This document shows, piece by piece, positions 7,507-14,380 of a stretch of DNA of 23,385 nucleotides. Made by a program: the position numbers and the translations under genes. Each line of letters starts with the position of its first letter. Position 1 is the first letter of the stretch. Origin of the DNA: a bacterium (lineage in GTDB: Bacteria > Patescibacteriota > Minisyncoccia > JACQLN01). Under the pieces are notes generated by a model that saw only the letters and a list, made by a program, of their open reading frames with translations, made no database searches and was not told the DNA's origin. The stretch lies in assembly GCA_030697855.1 (NCBI GenBank), contig JAUYOU010000011.1:1-23385 (forward strand). The letters run 5' to 3'.

Positions 7507-8310
7507 TTATTTTAATGGATTTAAATAATTAATTTTTAAATATTTTTCTGCTTCTAAAATAATCTTTTCCATCATTATTACAGCCTCTACAGGGTATTTA
7601 CCGTTAGCTGTTTCATCGGAAAGCATAACGGCGTCGGAACCAGAAATTATGGCAAACGCTACGTCGGTAACTTCGGCACGTGTTGGAGTTGGGCTTTCTT
7701 TCATCGAGAACATCATTTGGGTGGCGGTAATTACAGGTTTTACAGCGGCTTTGCACTTTCTAATAATCATATTCTGTATAAAAGGTATCTGCTCTAAAGG
7801 TACTTCGTTACCAAGATCACCCCTAGCTATCATTATGCCATCTGCAGCGTCTATAATTTCATCGGCTTTTTCCACAGCAACTTTCCTTTCTATTTTGGCG
7901 ATAACCGGAGTTTTGTACCCTGCTTCTTTAATACGATGTTTAATTTCTAAAACATCGTTTTTATTGCCAACATAAGACATAGCAATATAATCTACATTTT
8001 GCTTTAAACCGAACTCAAGATCTCTAAGATCTTTTTGGGTTACAGCCTTTATAGCGTTAGGATCGATTTCATGGCCAGTTTCTGTTTTGGTACGCGGGCC
8101 AGAAAGATCTTGCAAAATAGGGATTCTGCGGTTTAATTCTTTAGCGTATTCACGAACAGTTTTTATATAGTATTCGTGCTCATCGTAACTACCCCACGAA
8201 AAATTAAGTCTAACTATATCCATATGGTGGGCAACCATTTGTTTTATTATTTCTTTTTCTTTAGATGCTGGACCAATTGTGGCAACAACCTGTGCTCGGG
8301 AATAATCCAT
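7507..8310 (-). CDS. pyk: Minimal pyruvate kinase: barrel domain only
   Basis: Pyruvate kinase makes pyruvate and ATP from phosphoenolpyruvate. This copy has 267 residues against about 470 normally. Visible active-site segments are VRLNFSWG (33-40, Arg34/Asn36/Ser38; the usual sequence has His in place of Trp), QDLSGPRTKTETG (67-79), IAKIERK (138-143, Lys139 and Glu141), ARGDLG (163-168, Asp165), TATQMM (195-200, Thr196) and SPTPTRAEVTDVA (206-218). The B domain, which normally forms a lid of about 100 residues, is replaced by roughly ten residues after position 79. The regulatory C domain is absent after about residue 260. There is no sign of a frameshift, and the gene is packed between neighbours with gaps of 3 and 1 nt, so the short form appears intact. 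Loss of the C domain predicts no effector control at that site. Confidence 0.88.
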   Translation of the reverse strand: MDYSRAQVVATIGPASKEKEIIKQMVAHHMDIVRLNFSWGSYDEHEYYIKTVREYAKELNRRIPILQDLSGPRTKTETGHEIDPNAIKAVTQKDLRDLEFGLKQNVDYIAMSYVGNKNDVLEIKHRIKEAGYKTPVIAKIERKVAVEKADEIIDAADGIMIARGDLGNEVPLEQIPFIQNMIIRKCKAAVKPVITATQMMFSMKESPTPTRAEVTDVAFAIISGSDAVMLSDETANGKYPVEAVIMMEKIILEAEKYLKINYLNPLK

Positions 8311-8313
8311 TTT

Positions 8314-9543
8314 TTATTTTATTTTTTCTATTTCTAATAATCTATTATATTTTGAAACTCTTTCGCCGCCATGTGGCGCACCAGTCTTTATGCCAAAAGT
8401 CCCAAAAGCGAAAGCTAGATCGGCAATAAAATTGTCTGTAGTTTCTCCACTACGGTGACTAACTATACATTCTACATTATTTTCCATAGCTAGTTTCATT
8501 GTTTCCAGCGTTTCGGTAAGTGTGCCAATTTGATTTGGTTTTATAATTATAGCATTTATACTTTGCTGGTTTATAGCTTCCTTTAGGCGCGCAGGATTTG
8601 TAACTGTTAAGTCGTCGCCAACAACACGGGTTTTTTTCTGGGATAACAATTCTGCAAATCTTCCAAAATCTTCTTCGTAAAAAGGATCTTCGATAGATAT
8701 TATTGGAAATGAATTGGTAAGTGTTTGGTAAAAATCCAAAAATTCATCACTAGTATGTTCTTTATTATCGAAATTATATTTACCTTTTTCATAAAACGAA
8801 GAAGCGGCGACATCAAGCGCTAACTTAACTTTATCTAAAAGTTTATTTTCTTCTAGTATTTGAAGTAAAAGCTCTAAGGGTTTTGTAACTCCGCTAAAAG
8901 CTGGCACAAAGCCTCCTTCATCGCCATAGTTAGCAGAAGATACACCAAAACCATCCACAAGTTTCTTTTTTAATTCATTTTGTATTTTAGTGCCTAAATT
9001 TAATGATTCTTCAACACTTTCTACTATTGGAACTATATGATATTCCTGAAAAGCTATTTTGCTTTGAGCATGTTTGCCACCGTTGGCTAGGTTCATATAT
9101 AGGTATGGAGTTTTATGCGAATTTTTTATATCGGCTAAAGTTTTTAAATGTTCAAAAACTTCTATATTTTTTAATTTTGCTGCTAATTTTGCGCAGGCAA
9201 TACTTACGCCTATGGTGGCGTTTCCGCCTAAACGAGATTTATTGGCAGTCCCATCTAATTTTAATAAAGTGCTATCTACTTGTTTTTGTTCGCTAGGATC
9301 TACACTAGTTAGAGCGGGGGATATTATTTTTTCTACATTTTCTACTGCACCAAGTACACCTAAACCCCTAAAACGGTTTTTATCGCCATCTCTTTTTTCT
9401 AAAGCTTCGTGGCTACCAGTGCTAGCACCAGATGGAACCGAAAAAGAAGCCGAAGTCTTTTCGGATATAGCTGTGATCTCTAGAGTTGGATTTCCGCGAG
9501 AATCTAAAATTTCCCTCGCCCTTATTTTTGTAAGAACACTCAT
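8314..9543 (-). CDS. eno: Enolase (phosphopyruvate hydratase)
   Basis: Enolase interconverts 2-phosphoglycerate and phosphoenolpyruvate. All key elements are present: the mobile loop SGASTG (38-43), HAQSKIAFQE (158-167), YGDEGG with Glu209 as general acid, magnesium ligands in LALDVA (Asp244), IEDP (Glu285) and VGDDLTVTNP (307-316), catalytic Lys335 in IKPNQIGT, the signature VSHRSGETTD (361-370), and KTGAPHGGERVSKYNRLL (386-403). It has 409 residues, slightly shorter than the usual 430. It lies 15 nt after glycerate 2-kinase and 3 nt before pyruvate kinase, in exact pathway order. Confidence 0.97.
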   Translation of the reverse strand: MSVLTKIRAREILDSRGNPTLEITAISEKTSASFSVPSGASTGSHEALEKRDGDKNRFRGLGVLGAVENVEKIISPALTSVDPSEQKQVDSTLLKLDGTANKSRLGGNATIGVSIACAKLAAKLKNIEVFEHLKTLADIKNSHKTPYLYMNLANGGKHAQSKIAFQEYHIVPIVESVEESLNLGTKIQNELKKKLVDGFGVSSANYGDEGGFVPAFSGVTKPLELLLQILEENKLLDKVKLALDVAASSFYEKGKYNFDNKEHTSDEFLDFYQTLTNSFPIISIEDPFYEEDFGRFAELLSQKKTRVVGDDLTVTNPARLKEAINQQSINAIIIKPNQIGTLTETLETMKLAMENNVECIVSHRSGETTDNFIADLAFAFGTFGIKTGAPHGGERVSKYNRLLEIEKIK

Positions 9544-9558
9544 TTAATGTCGGAGTTA

Positions 9559-10824
9559 TTAATCTATTAATAATAACATTAAATCGGCCACGTTGGCGCC
9601 GGTTGGGCCGGTGAAAATTAAATCTTTAGTTGTATTAAAAAAATCGTAGGTGTCGTAACTTTTTAAATATATTTCACTATTCATTTCTTTATTTTTAGCC
9701 TTTTCCATTGTGGTTTTATCTACAATGGCGCCAGCGGCATCGGAATTATCAAGCCCATCCGAAGCTACAGAAACAAAAACCTCACTTTCGTTTATTAATG
9801 GTGCATATTTTAAGGCTATATATTGGTTTCTACCGCCTTTACCACCAGAACTTGTTACAGAAATACTTATTTCTCCTCCAGCTAGTATCGCTTTTTTAGG
9901 TGAAGATAGCTTTTTAAAATTATTTATTGTTTCGTCTGCATCTTCGTATACAGCCGAAGACATTATTAATGTTTCAAAACCTAAACCTTCGGCTATTTCT
10001 TTCATTTTTTCTAAGGCTGTTTTATTAGAAACAAAATTAATATTTAAAACATTGGCAAAGTATTTTTCTTCTTTTGGGGTTTGGGTAAGCGTTACATCTG
10101 TTATGTTATATTTATTTAATATTTTTTGAGCATCTTCTACAGAACTTTCGTCTAAAAAGGTTGGACCAGAGGCAACTTGACTGTAGTTGTTTCCAGCGAT
10201 ATCGGAAAAAATAAGGCCAACAATTTTTGCTGGGTAAAAAAGCTTGGCGAGCCCCCCACCCTTTATTTGCGAGGTGTGTTTCCTTACGGTATTAAGTTCT
10301 TCTATGTTGCCACCTGTTTTTAAGAAAGAATCATATAGTTTTATACTCTGTTCGCATTCTTCGGCTGGCCAACAGAGCATGGCTGAACCTCCACCAGAAA
10401 CCACTGTTATTACAAGATCTTTTTCGGAAATATTATTAGCTAAATCAACAATTTTTTGAGAAGCTATTATATTTTCGGCAGATGGCCTAGGGTGGTCTGT
10501 TTTATAGCTTTTAATATATTGGCAATTTACTTCTTTTAAATCTAAAACCACGCCAGCACTTATTTTGGAACCCAAGAGCTCGTCAAAAAACAAAGCAGAT
10601 TCGCTAGCGGCTTTGCCTAGGCCTATAAAAATTATCCTGTTAAAATCGCCCAAATTAAAAACATTACTTTTTATCGTTAAGACATTATCTTTTAAAGTTA
10701 TGTTTTCTTTTAAAACTTGGTCTGTAGCAATTGCCGATAATCCAGAATTTATTATTTCTAAAGCCTGTTTTCTTAAAGGTGAAGTAGTTAACGATTCAAG
10801 ATTTTGTATATAGCTTTTTTCCAT
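9559..10824 (-). CDS. Glycerate 2-kinase (GckA/TtuD, MOFRL family)
   Basis: The enzyme phosphorylates D-glycerate with ATP to 2-phosphoglycerate, the enolase substrate. The N-terminal DUF4147 part shows GLGKAA (68-73), HPRPS (111-115), SGGGSAML (143-150), RKHTSQIKGGGLAK (181-194) and ASGPT (218-222). The C-terminal MOFRL part shows GGKGGRNQ (327-334), ASDGLDN (354-360) and FTGPTGANVADL (404-415). At 421 residues it is full length. Only one base separates it from the upstream dehydrogenase stop (TAG-T-ATG), which implies translational coupling. Some homologues prefer other hydroxyacids or make 3-phosphoglycerate, but the neighbouring enolase supports the 2-phosphate product. Confidence 0.92.
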   Translation of the reverse strand: MEKSYIQNLESLTTSPLRKQALEIINSGLSAIATDQVLKENITLKDNVLTIKSNVFNLGDFNRIIFIGLGKAASESALFFDELLGSKISAGVVLDLKEVNCQYIKSYKTDHPRPSAENIIASQKIVDLANNISEKDLVITVVSGGGSAMLCWPAEECEQSIKLYDSFLKTGGNIEELNTVRKHTSQIKGGGLAKLFYPAKIVGLIFSDIAGNNYSQVASGPTFLDESSVEDAQKILNKYNITDVTLTQTPKEEKYFANVLNINFVSNKTALEKMKEIAEGLGFETLIMSSAVYEDADETINNFKKLSSPKKAILAGGEISISVTSSGGKGGRNQYIALKYAPLINESEVFVSVASDGLDNSDAAGAIVDKTTMEKAKNKEMNSEIYLKSYDTYDFFNTTKDLIFTGPTGANVADLMLLLID

Positions 10825-10825
10825 A

Positions 10826-11824
10826 CTAAATTAGGTTCTCGGGATTGCCAGTTATAAACGATTGTATATTTTTAGCTGTGGTTTTAGAAATTTCGTCGCA
10901 AGCTTCTTTAGAAAAAAAGGCGATATGAGGCGTTACCAGTACATTGGGCATATTCATGATGGTGTGATCTTCTAAGACAGTTTTTATATCTTTAATTTTT
11001 TCTTCGCCGCAAACCAATAAACCAGCTTCTTCTTTTAATTCGCTTTCTGCTTCTAAAACATCCAAGCCCGCGCCAGCGATTTGTTTAGAAGACAGGGCTT
11101 TAAGCAAGGCAACTGTTTCTATTAGTTCGCCTCGGGCTGTGTTTATTAAATAAGCACCGCTTTTCATTAAACCGATGTTGCTAGAATTAATTAAGTGCTT
11201 ATTTTCCGCAAAGTAGGGAACATGCAAGGTAATAATATCCGAATTTTTTAACAAATTTTCCATATCGGTATATTCAAAACCAAGACGCGAAGCAAGTTCA
11301 TTATTTGGTTTTACATCATTGGCTAATATTTTCATACCGAAAGCCAAAGCCATTTTTATAACATTTTGGCCAATTCGCCCCGTGCCGATAACGCCCAAAG
11401 TTTTTCCGTTTAAATCAAAACCTTGAAGGTTAGTTATATTGAACTTTTGTTTTTCTAGAACACTGCTTTTGGCTTCAAATATTTTTCTGGAAAGGCTTAA
11501 TATTAAGGCAAAGGTAAATTCCGCCACAGTTTTCGAACCATAAGAAGGAACATTAGCCACCTTTATATTTTTTTCTTTTGCATAGGCAGTATCAATATGA
11601 TCAAAACCAGTAGATCTAGTTGTTATTAATTTAAGGTTTGGTAAAGAGTCTATAATTTCTTTGTCTATTTTAGAATTTATAAAAACAGACACAACCTCGG
11701 CATCTTGGGCTAAGGCGATATTATCTTTTGTTAGTTTTTCTTTAACAAAAACACATTCTTCCTTAAGTAGAGAAGATATTAAACTTTCTTCTTCGGGTCT
11801 AGTTTCAAAAAAAGCTATTTTCAT
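10826..11824 (-). CDS. NAD-dependent D-2-hydroxyacid dehydrogenase, probably D-lactate dehydrogenase
   Basis: The protein has the two-domain D-2-hydroxyacid dehydrogenase fold. With the start at 11824 (MKIAFFET) it has 332 residues: the Rossmann motif GVIGTGRIGQ at 144-153, an acidic residue after the second strand (Asp170) favouring NAD over NADP, INTARGELI with catalytic Arg231, LDVLEAE with catalytic Glu258/260, and TPHIAFF with catalytic His300. The Phe after HIA is typical of D-lactate dehydrogenases, whereas glyoxylate/glycerate reductases usually have small residues there. An in-frame ATG lies 24 nt further upstream at 11848, but the -10 box sits between the two, so I prefer 11824. It is the first gene of the six-gene operon. 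Glycerate or hydroxypyruvate reduction remains an alternative activity. Confidence 0.88.
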   Translation of the reverse strand: MKIAFFETRPEEESLISSLLKEECVFVKEKLTKDNIALAQDAEVVSVFINSKIDKEIIDSLPNLKLITTRSTGFDHIDTAYAKEKNIKVANVPSYGSKTVAEFTFALILSLSRKIFEAKSSVLEKQKFNITNLQGFDLNGKTLGVIGTGRIGQNVIKMALAFGMKILANDVKPNNELASRLGFEYTDMENLLKNSDIITLHVPYFAENKHLINSSNIGLMKSGAYLINTARGELIETVALLKALSSKQIAGAGLDVLEAESELKEEAGLLVCGEEKIKDIKTVLEDHTIMNMPNVLVTPHIAFFSKEACDEISKTTAKNIQSFITGNPENLI

Positions 11825-11832
11825 ATGCTTAT

Positions 11833-11862
11833 AGTATCGCAGGTTCATTGTTTACTTGGCAA
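11833..11862 (-). promoter_or_regulatory. Promoter of the dehydrogenase-glycerate kinase-enolase operon
   Basis: On the minus strand TTGCCA (11857-11862) is followed after 18 nt by GATACT (11833-11838), the latter preceded by TGC. The -10 box ends 8 nt before the ATG at 11824, so the mRNA would start at or near the start codon. Confidence 0.6.
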
Positions 11863-11912
11863 TACGTGGTTTCTCTATGTCATTGTAAGGTAAAAATATT
11901 CATAATAAACAC

Positions 11913-11940
11913 TTGCAGATTTATTTTTTTGGAGTATGCT
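11913..11940 (+). promoter_or_regulatory. Possible promoter for the small membrane protein gene
   Basis: TTGCAG (11913-11918) and TATGCT (11935-11940) are separated by 16 nt. A second -10-like TATAAT (11952-11957) lies 12 nt before the ATG at 11970. Either could be used. Confidence 0.4.
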
Positions 11941-11969
11941 ATTAAGTAATTTATAATCTTTTAAAAAAT

Positions 11970-12230
11970 ATGGAACCAGAAAAAAGACCCAAAAAAACTA
12001 TGATTATATTAGGTATCATAGTTATGCTGTTAGTAGTAGGTTTTGTTTTGTGGAAATATAAAGGCCGTCCACAGCAACAAGATGAGGTGCCAACCTTAGG
12101 ATCAACAATATCTAACGAAGTTAAAGCGCCAACCGATGCTGTACCCGATGTTAACCCTTACAAGGCCGAAACCAATCCTTTTGAGAAAGCTAATCCTTAT
12201 TCAAATGTTTATAAAAATCCTTTTGAATAA
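11970..12230 (+). CDS. Small single-pass membrane protein with NPY/NPF motifs
   Basis: An 86-residue protein: a short basic N-terminus, one transmembrane helix at about 11-29 (IILGIIVMLLVVGFVLW), then a polar Pro-rich tail expected outside the cell. The tail ends in four Asn-Pro-aromatic motifs, NPY at 62, NPF at 69, NPY at 75 and NPF at 83, the last at the very C-terminus. I do not know a named family. The gene lies 17 nt upstream of the cysteine-repeat protein and is probably cotranscribed with it, which suggests a role in its export, anchoring or assembly, but that is inference only. Confidence 0.7.
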   Translation: MEPEKRPKKTMIILGIIVMLLVVGFVLWKYKGRPQQQDEVPTLGSTISNEVKAPTDAVPDVNPYKAETNPFEKANPYSNVYKNPFE

Positions 12231-12247
12231 TATCTAAGAAAATTACT

Positions 12248-14263
12248 ATGAAACAAAACAAAAAATTTTTATACCTAGGCAGTACGGCACTTTCCCTTTG
12301 GGTGATGTTTAGTATCTTTCGAGTGGCTCATGCGGTGGCGGTACCGGATGAAATTAGAATTGCTCCCAATGAGTCTTGGTCTCAGGAGGTGCCTGCCACG
12401 AGTGTGTTAAGTATCATTGGGCGTATTGATTATGATAAACCCGCTGGCGCCAATTATCCTTTGGAAATATATGTAAACGATCAGAGCGTAACTTCACCGC
12501 TTACTAACAAAAGCGCAAGTTTTACCTATAAAGACGGTAGAACATTTCCTTATCTATTAGGCAAAGCGTGGATGTTATTTTATAGCGCGGATTTATCTGC
12601 TAATAATTCAACCTCGGGCGGAGGATATCAAGTGATGACTGAATTGGGACAGGCCTACATTTATAAATGGAATATCTCTTCGCTCGTTGGTAGCGCAGCA
12701 AGTATGAAGTTGCGCCTCGTGAATAATGGTAAGTCGATAGGCAAGCCTATCGTCATTAAAGTGGTCAGCACCTATCCTATAGTCGCCTTGGCTAATTGCA
12801 CTAGCAAGGAGGATTGTAAATCTTTTTGCGATAGCAAAGCTAATATAACCGCTTGTGTTAACTTTGCCGAAAAAAACGGAATGATGTCGAAAGATGATGC
12901 GGCTCAAGCCAGAAAATTTTCCAAAATGGGTGATGGGCCTGGAGGCTGTAAAAGCCAAGGTGAATGTGAATCTTACTGTAATGATGTAGCTCATTTAGAC
13001 CAATGTTTAGATTTTGCTTCTAAGAATGGTTTGGTGGATGCTAAAGAACTAGGTGAAGCCAAAAAAGTTGCCGAAGTTTTAAAAGCCGGTGGTAAATTGC
13101 CTGGAGGCTGTAAAAATAAATCAGAATGTGAATCTTTTTGTAATGATTTAGATAATGCCGAAGAATGTTTTAATTTTGCTGAAAAAGCTGGATTTATTCC
13201 TAAGGAAGAATTGGCAGATGCCAAGAAAGCTATGGAAGCTATGAAAAACGGAGCTAAGCCACCAGGTGGCTGTAAAAATAAAAAGGAATGCGATAATTTT
13301 TGTTCGGATTCAGCAAATATAGAAGAATGTTTAGGTTTTGCCGAAAAAGCTGGGTTCATTCCTAAAGAAGAAATAGAGCAGGCGAGAAAAATAATTCCTT
13401 TGATGAAGGCTGGTAAAATGCCAGGGGGTTGTAAAGATAAAGCTGGTTGCGATTCTTATTGCAAAGATGATGCTCACGTAGAAGAATGTGGAAATTTTGC
13501 TATTGAAGCTGGGTTTATGAAACCCGAAGAAGCCGAAATGTTTAAAAAGACTGGCGGTAAAGGCCCAGGTGGTTGTAAGGGTAAAGGTGAATGTGAATCT
13601 TTTTGTAATGATCCAGCTAATCAAGAGCAGTGTTTTAAATTTGCTTCGGATAAAGGTTTAATTCCAGAAGAGAAGGTTAAAGAAATGAAAGAGGGTATGG
13701 CGCAATTTCAACAAGGGTTAGGTATGGCCACGCCAGAAGTTTTAGAATGTATTAAAAATTCGGTAGGCGCAGACAGGTTTGAAAAAATGAAATCGGGTGG
13801 TATTCCAGACAAGTCGGTAGGAGAAGCAATGGGGCAATGTTTTGCTAAATTAATGAAAGGCCCAGGTGGTGCAGGTGGACCTCCTGCTGGTTTTGAAGGC
13901 GGTGCGCCCGAAGGTTTTGATGGAAAGAATGGTCCGCCATCCGCCGAGGATATTCAAAAGATGATTCCAAAAGGTGTTAATGTTTCGCCGGAAATGCTTA
14001 AAAAAGGACCGCCGTCTGCCGAAGACATTCAAAAAATGTTACCTAAGGGTGTGGAGGTTACACCAGAGATGATGAAGAATGGCCCACCATCACAAGAGCA
14101 AATCCAAAACATGATTCAACAAAAGGTTAAGGAGCAAATGGAAAAAAGTGGTCCCTCGGGCTCAGGACAAAGCGCGCCATCGAATGGGTCATTTGGACCT
14201 CCTGCTGGAACAAACTTTGGACCGCCAGCAGGAATACCTGTTGGACCGCCAGCTGGATTTTAA
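12248..14263 (+). CDS. Secreted protein with six four-cysteine repeats and a Pro/Gly-rich tail
   Basis: A 671-residue exported protein with a signal peptide at about 1-30 (cleavage near AHA). Residues 33-180 look like a beta-rich domain without cysteine. Residues 184-490 hold six repeats of about 48-54 residues with identical cysteine spacing C-x5-C-x3-C-x8-C, starting at Cys184, 234, 288, 342, 395 and 443. Five of them open with PGGCK and all continue into a helix ending in a 'FAEKAGFIPKEE' type segment. Two more cysteines sit at 501 and 531, giving 26 in all. Residues 540-671 are Pro/Gly/Gln-rich with repeated PPSAEDIQKM and GPPAG units. Paired cysteines suggest disulfides, consistent with the DsbB/thioredoxin genes in this window; metal binding is an alternative. 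I recall similar repeats in predicted Patescibacteria surface proteins but know no function. Confidence 0.8.
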   Translation: MKQNKKFLYLGSTALSLWVMFSIFRVAHAVAVPDEIRIAPNESWSQEVPATSVLSIIGRIDYDKPAGANYPLEIYVNDQSVTSPLTNKSASFTYKDGRTFPYLLGKAWMLFYSADLSANNSTSGGGYQVMTELGQAYIYKWNISSLVGSAASMKLRLVNNGKSIGKPIVIKVVSTYPIVALANCTSKEDCKSFCDSKANITACVNFAEKNGMMSKDDAAQARKFSKMGDGPGGCKSQGECESYCNDVAHLDQCLDFASKNGLVDAKELGEAKKVAEVLKAGGKLPGGCKNKSECESFCNDLDNAEECFNFAEKAGFIPKEELADAKKAMEAMKNGAKPPGGCKNKKECDNFCSDSANIEECLGFAEKAGFIPKEEIEQARKIIPLMKAGKMPGGCKDKAGCDSYCKDDAHVEECGNFAIEAGFMKPEEAEMFKKTGGKGPGGCKGKGECESFCNDPANQEQCFKFASDKGLIPEEKVKEMKEGMAQFQQGLGMATPEVLECIKNSVGADRFEKMKSGGIPDKSVGEAMGQCFAKLMKGPGGAGGPPAGFEGGAPEGFDGKNGPPSAEDIQKMIPKGVNVSPEMLKKGPPSAEDIQKMLPKGVEVTPEMMKNGPPSQEQIQNMIQQKVKEQMEKSGPSGSGQSAPSNGSFGPPAGTNFGPPAGIPVGPPAGF

Positions 14264-14295
14264 ATTAGTAATTTGTTCTATTGAATTAAATTTAG

Positions 14296-14321
14296 CACGA
14301 GCTTGCGATCGCAAGCTCGTG
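14296..14321. repeat. Perfect 26-bp palindrome
   Basis: A palindrome of 13+13 bases with no loop (CACGAGCTTGCGA and its complement), centred on CGATCG, lies between the convergent stops at 14263 and 14383. No T run follows on either strand, so it is not a classical terminator by itself. Confidence 0.85.
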
Positions 14322-14328
14322 AAAGAAG

Positions 14329-14358
14329 TCCGCACCTTTTTAATCAAAAAGGTGCGGA
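14329..14358. terminator. Second intergenic hairpin, possible bidirectional terminator
   Basis: A 13-bp perfect stem (TCCGCACCTTTTT with its complement) closes a 4-nt loop, 7 nt after the palindrome. The A/T part is next to the loop and the G/C part at the base, the reverse of a usual terminator, and no T run follows. With convergent genes on both sides it probably ends or stabilises both transcripts. Confidence 0.55.
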
Positions 14359-14380
14359 ATAATTATCTATCAATAATCCT

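Noticed and set aside
9074..9547. 157-codon plus-strand frame opposite enolase
   Set aside because: It lies wholly within the antisense of a clearly conserved enolase and has no initiation signals.
12991..13359. 122-codon minus-strand frame opposite the Cys-repeat gene
   Set aside because: Its apparent internal repeats mirror the repeats of the plus-strand protein, so it is a shadow.
14296..14321. HIP1 element (GCGATCGC) as in cyanobacteria
   Set aside because: The octamer is present only as the centre of one larger palindrome; a single occurrence is explained by that palindrome.
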